The notes beneath the pieces are model-generated. The model did not search any database. It was not told the origin of the DNA and was given only the letters and a program-made list of their open reading frames with translations. Source: Terfezia claveryi (taxonomy: Eukaryota > Ascomycota > Pezizomycetes > Pezizales > Pezizaceae). Taken from it: a stretch of DNA of 64,000 nt. Below, one piece after another: positions 1-12,639 of the stretch (within the stretch, counting starts at the first letter, position 1; the number at the start of each line of letters is the position of its first letter). The translations under genes were made by a program, and so were the position numbers. The DNA lies in the NCBI GenBank assembly GCA_015179025.1, contig WHUX01000081.1:1-64000 (forward strand), given 5' to 3'.

Positions 1-212
1 GTGTAGGTTTGAGCAAGCGGAGCTATGATTGATTAAGTGGAGGTTTAAGTACGCGAACGTATGAGCTTTTGTTATGTATAAAATAATAGACTTGGATTTC
101 ACTCAATAATACATTGCCCAGAGTGCATAACCTTCAATCCTCACTACCATACCCTCGCCAAAGAGTTTCTGAACATACAGTAGAAGCTCAATGCAAATCT
201 GGATACCAGCGT

Positions 213-2426
213 TCATGAAGTCGACAAATATTGGAAGTCCTTACCCAAGGGCAGACCAAATGGCTTTCCTTCAGTAATTCTCCTCAACGGCACAGTGCGG
301 AAGGGTCCGCCGATGAGATGGGCAGGATCCTCTGGGACCCTTCGTGACACACCAACCTGAAGGGACTTGAATTTATCGCTCGAGATTTCTTCATCGGCGT
401 TCTCGCCCTACACGTAAAACATCATCAGCTCAAGGCCTTCTTAATGAACATAGAATGGATTTTCAGTACATACCCCCAATGAGTAGCACTTCCACTGCAG
501 GGATTCCGCCAACTTTTGCTCAATGTTGTCACTGAGATTCCGCCCAAGACCTCTCAGCTTCCCCTGTTCGTAGAGCTCTCTCAGCTTTGGAGAAATCAAA
601 GTTGCAGTTGTAGCCGTGTGGTGTTCTGCACTGGCTTGCTGACAGCTCGCGCACCCAGTCTCCAGTGGGCTCACAAAGTTTACGATTGAGGTAACAAATA
701 CTTTCTTGCCATCGACTTTGATAAAGATGTCTAGGTGGAAGGGGCCAACTTCATGCCTGCTCGTATATCACGCGTGTTAGTGAGACTCAGTGAATCACCA
801 TGTACACCCGCGAGCCATAGCTTACGTTTCATATTTAGCAGTAACTACGTATTCACCCACATTAAGGTTAGAGTCCTCGTCAGGGGCGTCGTAATATAGA
901 TCAGTTACTCTCGCAAGTAAGCTAGCTTGATCTGTGATACTAGCCAAGTCCGGGTACGTGTATCCCAGGTTTTGGGGGTAGCGGCAGCGCTCAGATGTCC
1001 AGAACTCGCTGCGGCTATATCGGAAGGGGATCAGTTCCTTGACGTTGTTCTCATCATCCATCCATGCATCATTATTGGCTGCTTGCCACATAGCGCCAAT
1101 CCGGTCGACATTACTATTGGCATAAATTAGCATTTAAGGTACTGGGGCACTCGAGTTGTATAGTATAGGCAAAGAAAAAACACTGATACTCACCAATGCA
1201 AAAGGAAGAAGGTAGGGTCAAAACCTGCTGCTGGGACACTTGCCATATTACCAGCCTTCTCGCCGTAACCACCAGTGTTAGCATGGATATTCCCGTGAAG
1301 GGCACTCAAATTTGGCTTCGCGTCGTTCCCGGGGCTTTCATCACCGACAGTGAATTTACCGTAGGAATCGTACTGGATGAGGTCAATCAGATTCGCTCGC
1401 CAATTGATAGTCTCACTTTGGAAAAAGCTCTTGAGACTGTTGATGTCGGATTCGCCTGTTTCCCAGGCATCGACGTTCTCAGGGTCATCTTTATTATAGG
1501 CTGGTGCGTGTCGTACAGTTCGGGTTTGAATGCTCAACTACGCGTTTAACTTTAGTTAGCACCATGAGCTCCCAACGGTTGTGGGGATGGAACCAAGCAG
1601 AGAACGGGGAATACTCACTGGAATTCTCTTCACGTCTGGGAGTCCACTATATCCTCCTGGGAAAACATATGCATACCATGGGTTCTTGTTATACGAAAGG
1701 GTTTTTGCCTCTAGGGCAGAAGATTGGAACACTTCTTCTAGTGCCAGGTCAGGGAGGCAGCAATAGTCCTCGCCCTTCAGATGATTGTTTGGGCGGCGGA
1801 GGGCAAAGTCCCAGTAAGGAAGACGCCAAGTCTCAGCCGCCAATTCCCACTTGTCCAACTCGCTTGAGTCCGTAACGTTGCTGAGCAGATATTCTGGATC
1901 ATCTGGGTCAATGAGTTGCATGATAATGTCGCGCAATGCTTGCTATTTAACCACAGTGTTAGGTTCCATCAGCATGGCATTGATCCGTGTTGCCCAACTA
2001 ATGCAACCATAAGGGTCATGCCACAAACCTCAATGCAAAGAACATAGACACGGTGCCAGGTCAAAAACAATGAGCCGAAATGGTAGCAATAGTACCCAGG
2101 GCTATCTGGCTTGATAGTGGCGGGTGGGCCCCCGACAGGAGGCCAGGTTATATTTTCAGGGGCACCATGGATACCTAGACATGAATTATTGCTACTCAGT
2201 TAGAAAATGGCTAATATTGCAATACGGAAATCTAGAATTAGACCACACCTGCGATTTGATAATACGACAAAACGTCATTCTTGGGTCTCTCGGACATGAT
2301 TTGGAAGGCCTTTATGAACAAGATGAGTTGTTTGGGATCATTCTGAAAGTCATCGATTTCCTTGCGCGGACAGATCTTGATATCCTTGATTTGGTAGTTA
2401 TAGTCTCGGCCGCGTTTGGGCGCCAT
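213..2426 (-). CDS. Tyrosinase (copy A), seven exons
   Basis: Type-3 copper monophenol/o-diphenol oxidase that makes o-quinones, the first step of tyrosine-derived melanin. Manual splicing gives exons 2426-2249, 2174-2029, 1942-1619, 1537-1194, 1113-826, 756-474 and 407-213. The total is 1,758 nt, 585 residues, all phases consistent. CuA ligands are the His in AGIHGAP, in YYCYHF (a Cys two residues before the His, as for the thioether bridge) and in TWHRVY; the fold motif WRLPYWDFA follows. CuB ligands are in LHGNIHANTGG and, across intron 4, LLHCNVDR. A C-terminal CASC pair fits the copper-loading motif of the fungal pro-domain. No signal peptide is seen, so a cytosolic enzyme is likely. The start is the only ATG opening into MAPKRG, conserved in copy B. 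Introns have CTAAC branch points. A one-base gap and a two-base gain against copy B near 770-798 fall inside intron 5 and are harmless. Confidence 0.93.
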
Positions 2427-5400
2427 CGTGCTTGTTACCTACGTGGGTCTGAGTTCTTGCGATAGGAATGATGCGGATATAGTAAATTGGTATTCCCGCG
2501 GTTTTTTGCCTCAGTACGGGGTGAAGGTTGAGTTTTATAGACTTAGATAAAAGTATTAATTACACTCCTTCTCTTACCACCGACCTGAAAAGTCTCCATA
2601 TTGGTAGCCTGATGGCTCTCCTTTGTGCGGCTTCGGGGCTGCCAGACGGGATTGCTAAGGGATAACTGATGCATTCGTGCAGAGCTGGCGATGTCTCAGT
2701 GGCCTAAGGTGTAACCCTATAGTGGCAAGCGGGAACGGTGAGGAGCACTGCACCCTCAGAAGCTGTTGGGAATTGTCAATACCTTTGCCTTCAGTAATAG
2801 GACCCTAGTATGGTCGTTTATTTTCACTCGTACTTACACTATCAGCTGCGCGGTCCCCCACCCCCTTCCGCTTTTCGTCTCTAGCAAATGCGTACCCTGC
2901 TGTCTCAGCTGTAAGCTTTCTGCTATCCTCGTGCTGCTGACCCCGCTGCAGTGGGTCTCTGGATATGGCGTATCAAACTTGGAAAGCGTATCGCATACCC
3001 ACTCAGCGTGAGCAATGGGTAGGACTGGACAGCCTCAATTAACGCTCTATGTCAGAATGGTGGAATAAGCCAATGGTAGCCCCGATTGATTAATTGCCCA
3101 ATCAGCTCCACGGACAATTTGAGAAACATAATACAGGAATGTTTGGTGATATACATGGTGTAAGAGCATGGGGGAGTTACAAACAAGCACACCACTGAAT
3201 TTTATCAATAGATATTGCAGAAAATGTAATTTAACCTAACTTCCATGGTCTCGAGTGAATCAGTAATATCGCCAACTACACTTGTTGAGCGTGAATATCT
3301 AGTGGTAAGCTCTTACCCTGCTATCAGGATCCGCGGCTGTTGCATATAAGACATACCCCACCAGGTATTAGTAGGAGGCTATACCACGGATGCTTGCCGA
3401 GATCCTCATCCACTCCCTGTACATACGTTACATTCTTTCTTTTTTCGCGGGAAGATGAATGCAATGTAAAATACCGCCGCGAAGTTTTGGTTATTATGTT
3501 TGTTTTCAGAGTCTACCGTATAGAGCTGGGGTTGATCCCTACCCCGAGTTCGTGCTACGTATGATATTGTCCTCAAGTGGGCTACATATCAAGTGCAAGA
3601 AGGACCGACTCGTCACTTGTCGATGTCATGCACGGAGAATACATATAAAAATCGCATGCTAAACAATTTGCAACTGTTAAGGTGACTGGGAGTCCCGGTC
3701 CATGTGTAGCTGTACTTTAGAGGTACGCAATTGACCACATTGGGCCATATGGAGCCTGATATCAATATTACTGATGATTTCAAGGTAGAGTAAGCTTCGA
3801 TGTCTGACAATTTCTTCCCTTATGATATTGAATTCGTTATTCTGATACCGCGTGCAGAGGCTACCGTCTTCAGATATTTGTTGTGGACAACAATGGCAAT
3901 TGCCTCCAAAGATATCCAGAGTTCGGAAGACATCTTGTCGGTCTTAAGCACAAACCTTGCAGGTGCATGAGAGGGATTTGTACATCCTGGTCAGTCATTT
4001 ATGTCTCACTATTTAGTGTTGTTCCCGCACGTCATAAGGATGTAAACGAACAACATATACAATAACAGGACTTATCAGAATGTCTGAAGAACACCACTGC
4101 GATCAACAATATAATTCAATCAGAGCGAAAAAGAGTATGCTATACCTCCCAGCATATTGTGAAGCTTATACAACTCTGTATACAGAACCCATGATCAATG
4201 TATCGATACCAGTATTTTAATATTTTTGTTGTAAGTATTTTTATTGTGCAAGAGAAGATAGAACTGCGTCTAGGGATTAGCTAGATAGGCCAGCCCTGTT
4301 GTGCATAACGTCGTGATTGATGTGCAAAATCCCTCTAATGATGCAAGAGAAGGGCCAACCAGACTACGAAAAGCTCGAGCGGGAGACGACATGAAGATGA
4401 TCTATGGCCCACTTCGAACACTGAGTAAGTATGTTGGACATCTGAATAATAAGGGAAGATGTCAGGTGTGGACACCTTGTTGGAAATACTCGATCAACAT
4501 ATACTAGGATAACACATGTAAGCCCGTCTCATAGCATAAGGCTCCATAGATGTCCAGACTTCAAAAAAAAACAAAAAAACAAAAAAAAAAAAAACAAGCA
4601 TCCACATGTTAACACATGCATAACATGTGTTAACTCAACATATGTATAACCTACGTAGACTCTGTGAAGTGGAAGAATTTTACGTAAATAAACCCTGGAA
4701 TAGCCAGTGGTGATGAGACCAAAAAGCAATACGATAAGTTCTATATCCACTTATTACATTTATTACATATTTTGACCTGTCAGTAATGTTGATTTATATC
4801 AGGCAATCCATAGGGCCCAATAATGTGGTCAATTGCCTTGATTGCCAGTACAGCTACACATGGATGGGGACCCCCAGTCACCTGAGCTGTTGCGAATAGT
4901 TTAGCGTACAATTTTTCATCATGGAGTCAGTCTTTCTTACACTTGATATGTAGCCCATTTGAAGACAATTTCATACACAGCACGGAGGGATCAACCCCAG
5001 CTCTATACGGTGGACTCTGAAATAAGCATAATAAACAAAAGTTCGCGACGGTATTTACATTGCATTCATCTCCCCGCGAAAAAAGAAAGAAGGTCAAAGG
5101 TTGTCGCCGTGTCATTGAAAACCTTTGACCAAAGAAAGAATGTACAGTTGGTGGTTCCTTGCTGGTATGTTTCAGAGCATCACCCAAGCCAATCTTAGTA
5201 TGAATATTCTTATGTTGAATGAGCGGTATATCCCGAATACCAGGTGCTCTGATTTGCTAGAGCCAGAGAATCTTGCCTCCAGAACTTCTATCCAGGCGCA
5301 TGGCCTACCATGGAGAGTAGCCTAGGAATGTTTATTTGGGGATACCTACTGGGAAAAGCATGTGATAGAACGAGGATTAGCATTCAGGTGCTTCATGGGT

Positions 5401-7700
5401 TGAAAGCTGTGGTGATCATTGTGGCTAGCTAGGGTTAAGATCAGATGTTTATTTGAAGTGAAACAAATCGTTCGGGCCCTAGCTTCCATCCGGAAGGAAG
5501 GAAGAAATATCCCAGTCCTCCTACGGAGGGGTTGTGCAACCAGACTATATCCCAGTCATTATTAGAGAGGTTTGCATCCTTGCACGCTATTTAGAACCCA
5601 GCTAGCGGACTTGGACATCTGTGAGTACGAAAGTGTTAGATCTACAATACCAGTCTGGTTGGCACAACACCCTCCACAGGAGGGATCTACAAGCTCCGAT
5701 TGACATCGCTTCTTAGTAATCATCAACGTGCACGATGGCAGATGACATGCTTATGTGGGGATGGGCATCGAGTGCTTGCACAATCCTCCTCCTCCGATGA
5801 CAATGATCACAGGACACCTCTATATCGAGCGAGGAAGGAGCGGTCATGATATATTGTTTAATATGTTTGTAAGGATTTTACGAGCTTGATGTGATTTTGA
5901 ATAATACCGCATGCAGAGCATAATTACCGTCTTCAGATGTGTGTTGTAGACAACTGTCATTGAGCCTCCAAAGATAACGTAATGGATGGGATTGCGATGC
6001 GGATGGGATTGCGAGGCACTTTGACCTCAAGACACAACAACGCGATAATGGAAAGTACAGAGATTAGACTCAGAGGTACTTAAGTACCGTAGAAACACAT
6101 GCAGAGAAAAGCGCGATATCCGGATATCGATTGCAGCATATGAGAACATCAATATACTTCCTTAGAAAGTGCAGCTATTGCATATGGCCTACCACCTTCC
6201 ACTGTCCAATATCGCATGGCCGCTAGTCGCAAGCCTCAAGTTCAAGCACATGAAGACCAGCAACCCTTGAGAGGATGCTGTTTTAGATTATTGTTCTACA
6301 TATGTATTATTGGGATACGCAGCACGGTAGGATATGATACGGCAAATAGCATTAGGAATTCAGCTACGGCAAGAAATTTCAATCAAGCTGGCAGTATTAT
6401 GTATACCCGGGCCTAAAGTGGCACGAACGGTTTTTATAACGACATCCCAGCTTAATGAGTTTCTTTCAGCCGGACTTTGGATCAGGAGCGAGCATTGGTT
6501 AGCAATCCCAAGATATTAGATGAGTAGTTTGATCTGTTTCATGTTACAGTACTTCGACATATTATTCAGCCAGGGCATATTTACAATATGGATGAGAAAG
6601 GAATACAGTTCCATATCCACCCACAGTCCTACCAGCAGCAGCAGTGCTGCAAGCGGCAGAAGACTCACCAACAGCAGCAGTACTACCTCCAATAATCTAA
6701 CCCACTGGAACTACCCGTCAGTATAGAACCATTGGTGTTGGAAAGTAGTGAACAGGAGCTTGGTTTTCGCATTCAGGCTGAGCGCGTGTTGGAGTGTCGC
6801 TCATGCTTGTTGTATCTAACTTGCCTGTATATATACTTTAGAATGTTTCTTTCAGATAGCAAGTAGATAGTTACTAATACTCACCTTCCATTTCCACCAT
6901 CCCCGCTGTTTGTAGCTCATCTGAATATTAGGTTATTTGGTAACTCGTGTGTTGAGAAGCACTACCTACATTGGCGAAGTTCGTAGGTCATAGGGCCTCG
7001 CAACCCCATCCATTACGTTATCCAGAATTCTCTGGACATCATCTTTTTATCCCTGTCAGACTTAAGCACAAACCTTGCAGGTGCATAAGCTAGCTGGGTT
7101 GCTGTCATTCCCTAAGGGTGCAAAGCTTCCTGCAAGAGAAGGGCCAACCAGACTGCGAAAGGCTCGAGGTGAGACGACAATATAATGAAGACGATCTATG
7201 CCCCACTTCGAACACTGGGTAAGGGACTAAGAAGTAGGTTGGATATCTGAATCTATAATTCACATCGAGATCGTAAAATCCTATACAAACATTTTAAACA
7301 TAATATATCATGACTGTTCCTTCCTCTGATATGTGATTGGAGCCCGATATAGAGGTGTCCTGTGATCATTGTCATCGGAGGAGGAGGATTGTGCAAGCAC
7401 TCGCTGCCCATTCCCCACATAAGCGTTCATCTTTTAGAGGTCCAAGTGCGCTAGCTGAGTTGTGAGATATCCACCGTGCAAGAGTGCAAAATCTCTCTAT
7501 TATTGTTAAACGAGTGTCTTATGCCGTTAAGTTAGTGGCGGTTGTGTGACCTGTATACCCTCCCCTCCTTAATTTATTACTGATACTATGCCCAGAAAAG
7601 CTCAGCGATCGACGTTGCAGTGATTACAACTACTTTGAGAATATAGGAATTGGTCTGGTTGCCTTGGAAATACGGAGAGCCTGGCTCCATATCCTCCGAA
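2427..7700. other. Decayed intergenic part of unit A, no intact gene
   Basis: No complete gene is visible. The first 600 bases resemble the upstream regions of copies B and C and probably contain the tyrosinase promoter. Beyond that are short open stretches that recur in units B and C in varied order and orientation. Examples are the stretch beginning YSWWFLAGMFQS at 5,140-5,325 (plus strand here, minus in C at 27,683-27,865) and a VIIVIGGG-type stretch near 7,350-7,460. Stops and frame changes between copies argue for decay. Copies of a short TAGTCTGGTTGGCAC-type motif sit at about 5,518-5,548 and 5,651-5,690. Confidence 0.6.
3435..5110. repeat. Large inverted duplication inside unit A
   Basis: The stretch from about 3,435 to 3,780 reappears as its reverse complement at about 4,780-5,105. 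Both arms contain a CTTTCTTTTTTCGCGGG(A/G)AG start, a GTATAGAGCTGGGGTTGATCC core and a GGGCTACATATCAAGTG end. Arms are diverged by scattered substitutions and small gaps. In units B and C only single-orientation equivalents are evident (C about 27,890-28,260). Confidence 0.7.
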
Positions 7701-8142
7701 TCGATCCTTTCACAGGGTACTCATACAGTATGAGGTCCCAGTAAGGGACATGATGAGATACCCGGAAACTTGGGTGAATTCAAGAGAAGGCAAGTTAATA
7801 GGTAATTGACAAAAGCAAAGACGAAAGCAGCAAATTGTCGCAGTTGACTCCCGCGCCAATCGACAAAGCAAAATGACATAAAAAAAAAAATAACTCCGCA
7901 CAAGACCCAAAAAATTAGATCCGAGGGTCAATCGGCAAAATCGACAAAATCATGAACAAAGTTAGGGGTGTAGGATTGGAGAAATATTGAGCACGAGAAT
8001 ACATTCCATATAAAAATGTGACCTCACTCGGCCCCCATACAAACTAAAGCATTTCATAAAGGTAGCATTTTGCGGAGTCTCCATATGTATTCTTGGCTTT
8101 TCCCTGTGCCAACCAGACCATTTTTTCCTCTTGGTAATCTTA

Positions 8143-8246
8143 CAAATAGGGGGCCTTGCTATACTGGACCTTGTTGTACCGGAAACATTGCTATACCGGA
8201 CAGAAATTGCTGGATTTTGGTCGTCCGGTATAGCAAGGTTAGACTG
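8143..8246. mobile_element. 104-bp MITE private to unit A
   Basis: The left end contains CCTTGCTATACTGGAC and the right end its near-complement GTCCGGTATAGCAAGG. A TA dinucleotide flanks both sides (8141-8142 and 8247-8248), as in Tc1/mariner-type insertions. At the equivalent position, units B (near 20,895) and C (near 29,625) run through AATCT(T/A)ACCGATA without the element. The inner termini match those of the larger element at 19,765-20,423, so it is likely a deletion derivative of the same family. Confidence 0.8.
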
Positions 8247-8643
8247 TATGGCAAATGCTGGTGGCTGCTGATGCTCGTCAAATCTAAACCTTTTGGAGAG
8301 GCACATCGCATCCTTCTGGTGAAATTCCTTAGTTAAGCTCAGCAGAAACACTCTAGGCCTGCAGTTCACATTGAAATTACGCTACTATATAACTCGAGTC
8401 TCTACGGTACACTCAACCTGTTGGAGAGGCAGATCGTATCCTTGTGGTGAAGTTCCTTCGTTAAGCTCAACTCAACTGCAGAAACCCTATTGCTATGCAG
8501 CTCACATTGAAATTACGCTAGCGAATAACTCGAGTCTCTACCATACATATGCGTGGGGCACGTAGATCATAAGCCATGGCTGACATGAAACATATCAATT
8601 TAGCACGAATAAAGTTCAGTACGAAGAGTAGAACCAATGGAAT

Positions 8644-9016
8644 CTACAGTAAGCCTTCTGCCGGCTCCTCAGGTAGTGTATGAGAGTCATCAATATCGCT
8701 ACTAGTACTCGTACCAATTTTGAAATCCTTTGCTGCAAAGCTTTTAGTCTGTAGGTATTGTAGCTCATAATATCGTCTTCCATCCAAGGAAGAGTAACTC
8801 CAAGGTCCTAGAATGCCTTCCGAATGATAGCTTCTTTGTATTTGCAAAATTAAAATTGAGACCATGCAGTTGAGTTGTGTCATGATCCGCCGGTCTTCCA
8901 ACTAGACAAGACTGGGATATATTCTTACGCTCCTGTGTAACTACAGTAGCTGCCTCAATTTGATTTGGAGACCAGTGTTCTTTAGTGATATTGTGGTGGA
9001 TCATGAACATTAACAC
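8644..9016 (-). pseudogene. Conserved ORF block, copy A (unknown gene end)
   Basis: On the minus strand, two overlapping open stretches recur in all three units. One includes ITKEHWSPNQIEAATVVTQE and VGRPADHDTT. The other ends in SDIDDSHTLPEEPAEGLL and a stop at 8,644. The second stretch is almost unchanged in unit B but has frame changes in unit C. I do not recognise the family. It may be the 3' end of a real gene that was duplicated with tyrosinase and then decayed, or conserved exons whose junctions I cannot place. Confidence 0.35.
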
Positions 9017-10106
9017 TTCAATTTATTTAGCCTTGTTATAGCTTCTCGTGACTGGACTGACAGTGGTGGAAGCCTCTCTGAGCTAATGGCTTTGGTTTAG
9101 GCCCATATCGAGTTGTAAGTTTTAAACCAGTGGGAGGGAGCCAGCCTCTAGTAACTGCCTAGACTTCTGCAGCTATATTCAGAGGCTTCCTTGATAGCAT
9201 CATAGGTAACTACAGTGCCTACATTTCCATATATATTACCGACGTTCACATACCTAACTATGAGCACAGGCATGTCTCATAAAACCGTTGAATCCGCATG
9301 TGCAGTTCACATTGAAATTACACTACAGCAACCCGACTACCGTAGCTCGCTGCATGCAAGCTGCAGACCTGGATGAATTGAGGTATGGAGTTCAAGTAGC
9401 CTATGGGATTTAGGAATACAAGGTGTGCAGCTCGCATGCAGCATACGATTCATGGGGGGTAAAGAGGTAATAATAATGCACCTGCAAGGTTTGTGCTTAA
9501 GATCGACACGGATAAAAAGATGTCGTCCCAACGGAAGTGCTTAGGACACATCGACAGGGGTCCCTTTGTATTATTACAGTATCGCTGCAGCACAGATATC
9601 AAATTACTACGCCCAATTATAATACAAGCAAGCATATTTCACATAGCTATGCTGAAGATGAATGCAAAGAATAGTAGTTAAATTACAACTCCCATGTCGA
9701 TTTCTGCTTGCAAAATCCTCCGCACGCAAGCTTGTCAGACTACGGTACTTCATGTTGCTTGTATGTACTTACATCATTAACCCATATTCCTCCAGTCACA
9801 GATCTTGTATCGTATTCTCCAAGTGAACATTCCACTACACGCCGAGGATTCCAGGATGGATAATATGTCGCATACCTACTATTGTCCTGCGGAGGCATAC
9901 TTAATTTGCTGTAGTTATATTTAGCTTTTGGTTTTTTTTTTTAGGAATTTACTCTCGAAGCATTATATTTTGGGTTATTTTTTTTTTTTTTTTTATTTTT
10001 ATTTTTTTAGTTTGTTTGTTATTTGTTGGTGCGGTTATTTCTTTGTATGCAATGTATAGAGAACATTTCATGCAACCAACGGTGAATTAGTGTGAGATTG
10101 GTGAAT
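9017..10106. other. Gene-free end of unit A
   Basis: Nothing codes convincingly here. A segment at 9,470-9,540 (GCACCTGCAAGGTTTGTGCT and onward) is another copy of a motif that also occurs in units B (19,455) and C (28,500), and inverted elsewhere in A. The region ends in long T-rich tracts at about 9,930-10,020. Confidence 0.6.
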
Positions 10107-10670
10107 GGGCCTTTTTTTTTTTTCTCTTTTTAAAATAAAAATAAAAATAAAAATTCATTACTACTATGCGGTGGATTCAGGGACAAGGCAAGTCCGACGC
10201 TAGGTACATGAGCTCAAGTGGGATCGAGGCCCCATGCTGTCACTGTCTGATGACTCGGGGGGCCTGACTAGGCCTCGGCCTCGGAAAGAAAACGGATAAG
10301 CAAGAGAATCAGGAACTAGTAAAATAGACAGTAGACAGAGCTCAAAGAAGTCTAAAAAAAACTGGAAGGCTCATAAAAGGGCACTCGTGAAGCAAGAAAG
10401 GTGATGGACAGAACTCGAGGAAACTCCCGAAGGCCTAATAAAATGGAACTCGTAAAACAAGGAAAGTTGATAAACAATAGTAGAGAACTCGAAGGATACC
10501 CGAAGAACTAATTAAAGGGTAACTCATAAAACCAGACAATTTAGTTAAATCAACCGGGAATACTAAGTGAACTCATAGTGAGTGTATTGAAAAAGGCCTC
10601 CTTGGCCTCAAAGGATTCATCCCCCTCTTTCCTCCACTCCGGCTTGTCCAGCTCTTCCCAGCTGCGCTTG

Positions 10671-11430
10671 CTACCCAGCAGGCTGGCCTTCATGGACAAT
10701 GGAGGTGAAGTATTCTTCATTCTCAGCCGGGTGTCCACATATGCAGACTATGGATTCCGGTTTCCCGATAAAGCGTAGCCAGCTTTTCTGGGGACCTCGA
10801 TCTGTCCGCAGCCAAGTGTAAGCCGAGAGTACCTGTCGTCCCCATTCACTCCTTTTTGCCCCGAACCCTGCCTTGGACCTGGCCTCCTTCCGAACTTTGA
10901 GGCGGCGCGTACACCTCGGTGCGCGCTGTGCCTGTGAATCTCCTGAAATATACGACTCGAAGAAAGCCCTCTGATCCGCCTCCTTCCCCTCTATGCCGAT
11001 ATGTCTCCTAACCCACGGGATCCTCACATCCTTAGACTCGGCGAACCTGGAGAAGGTTCCTTTATGTTCACCTCAATTCTGGATCTCGAGGGTAAATCTT
11101 TCCTATCTGAAGATTCTGTGCTACGGGCAAGGTACATCACCTGGAGTTCTCGGTCCACACTGTTGCCATGTTACCGAGAAAGCTTCGACCTCTAGTTCGT
11201 ACTTAAGTGGCCTCTGGTTCGCCCTTATTGTCATTGCTGTGATCCACTCAGGTTTCTGGGTGGCTCCTCATGGCCCCCCTAACGGGGCCGCATAGGTAGT
11301 AACTAGCTTTAAAAAAAAAAAAAAAAATGTCATTGCTGTGAACCTCACTGCCCCCCCACTCCCTTTTCCCGTGCCGTCCGTGAAGCATACTCTCCACCCT
11401 TCCTCCAGCACGGAGCCTAACTCCGCAGTC
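10671..11430 (-). pseudogene. LINE RNase H domain and C-terminus, broken
   Basis: Contains CFTDGTGKGSGG, the first catalytic Asp motif of RNase H, and the later motif WVRRHIGIEGKEADQ, which matches the conserved WVPxHxGIxGNExAD block of LINE RNase H domains. After it comes a Cys/His-containing tail (VCICGHPAENEEYF). The frame is interrupted by stops and by an 85-bp LINE-tail insertion at 11,243-11,327. Confidence 0.8.
11243..11327 (+). mobile_element. 85-bp 5'-truncated LINE tail with 14-bp TSD
   Basis: The insert begins at TCCACTCAGG and ends in a poly(A) run. It is flanked by the exact 14-bp repeat TGTCATTGCTGTGA at 11,229-11,242 and 11,328-11,341. It lies in opposite orientation inside the RNase H part of the older LINE. 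Its sequence (GGGTGGCTCCTCATGG, then a GC-rich hairpin, then GTAACTAG and A-run) is the family 3' end. Confidence 0.9.
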
Positions 11431-11634
11431 CCAGTAGCCAAATATTAAGACCTCTCAGAACTCGGATCTATGAGCTCCTCGAGGACTAGGAGGAAAGAGC
11501 GCTTGTCCTCCCTGTCCCCGAACGACAGTTCGTGGGGATTTAGTGATGTCAGGTAGAAGGCCTCTGAGATGGGGCTGTCCCGCTGGCAGAAGGGGGAAGC
11601 GCTGTCAAACCATATCGCGTACCCAAGGGCAGGT

Positions 11635-11990
11635 CTTTTTTATTTTTTTTTAATACTCATTACTCCTATTCGGTCCCAGTAAGGGGACCATGAGGAACCA
11701 CCCTGAACCCCGGGTGGTTTCAGGGACAAGGCAAGTTAGTCTGCCAGGTGCGACGCTAAATACCTACACTGCAGTATAACAAATAACATATAGCAAAAAC
11801 TCAAGGGCCCCAAAGGGCAACGGAAGGCGGAACTCCCATGCTGTCATTAACCGACACCGACATATGTTGTAGGACCCTACGGGGCCTGACTGAAGTCCCA
11901 CTTAAGGTAATACTCAAGAGCAGATTGGCAAAACCGAATAAGCGAGCTAACTGACGCGTATGCGAGCAGTAGGTAAGTTGGGTGGAGTTG
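11635..11990 (-). mobile_element. LINE 3'-end copy inserted in the LINE
   Basis: Starts with a T-rich tract then AATACTCATTACTCCTATTC and GGTCCCAGTAAGGGGACC, the reverse complement of the family tail. It splits the older element between its RT-linker part and its RNase H part. The inner boundary near 11,990 is approximate. Confidence 0.65.
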
Positions 11991-12000
11991 CGATGTGGGA

Positions 12001-12625
12001 TCAATCGGTGGTGTGGTAGCTGAGGACTGGTGGGGCCTGCTGGGGCCTGCTGGATGTGACTGGTTTGGGGTTGGCAGGGGGCAGAGGTCCTAGCGGTGAA
12101 TGCCTCCATCTCTGGGTCGCCTGTTCGGAGGGCTCGTACTGCCCACGACCTTGAGAGATCATCCAGTTTAGTCTGAGGGGTTCGCCATGGGCAATCCATC
12201 CCAACTTCTCATGGCTGCCCCCGCGGTAGCCCCCGTGATTTTCCTTGGAGCTTGGTATTCAAGCCTCCTCAACGGTTCTTGCTTGGGGCCTACGCCTGGT
12301 CTGTTGAACAATTGGCTCAGGGCTTTCGGGCTCATACCGCAATTGGAATTCCTTAGCCATATTAGAACCCGGAGGAGGTTGGCTGCTTTGTCGGTTCTTT
12401 GCATAATAGGTTCGTCTTAAGAGAAGTTGCTTTTTTAGAGTGGTACAGCTTGTAGCGGGCTTTTGTGATGGAAGCCCAGCCTGCTCTTCTTATTGCCACT
12501 GCCTCTTCCAGGGTGGTGTTTACCAGTTCCCATGATTTGGTTGTGTCTTTCTGTGGAGAGGTTCGTTACTACCAAAGGATTGATGTCGTCCACATAGGAG
12601 AAGATTCGGATGGAGGGAGGGCGAT
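12001..12625 (-). pseudogene. LINE reverse transcriptase fragment (YVDD)
   Basis: Reads IFSYVDDINPLVV at 12,565-12,611 on the minus strand, the palm-domain catalytic motif. Further on, LRRLEYQAPRKITGATAGAA and KLDDLSRSWAVRALRTGDPE match the thumb and linker of Tad/I-type LINEs. Several frame changes are needed to connect these pieces, so it is inactive. Confidence 0.8.
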
Positions 12626-12639
12626 CCGGAATTTTTTTT

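Larger units (their letters stand above)
146..10130. repeat. Segmental duplication unit A (tyrosinase unit)
   Basis: First of three related units. The left edge is placed where similarity to unit C begins, at the motif CATACCCTCGCC. The right edge is a T-rich tract at about 9,910-10,130 that resembles the end of unit B at about 23,390-23,650. Shared landmarks in order are the tyrosinase gene, a TA-rich decayed block, a GTTAGTGG...CTGTATACC segment near 7,540, a remnant LINE-tail block near 7,770, and a conserved minus-strand ORF block near 8,650-9,010. Part of this unit (about 3.4-6.0 kb) is inverted relative to B and C. Edges are approximate. Confidence 0.8.

Noticed and set aside
745..800. 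Apparent frameshift in exon 6 of tyrosinase copy A (one base lost, two gained against copy B)
   Set aside because: The changes fall within intron 5 (donor GTAAGC at 825, branch CTAAC, acceptor CAG at 757); the spliced frame is open.
1537..1560. In-frame TAG at the start of tyrosinase exon 4 in copies A and C
   Set aside because: It is the last codon-like triplet of intron 3, used as the TAG acceptor; the exon starts right after it.
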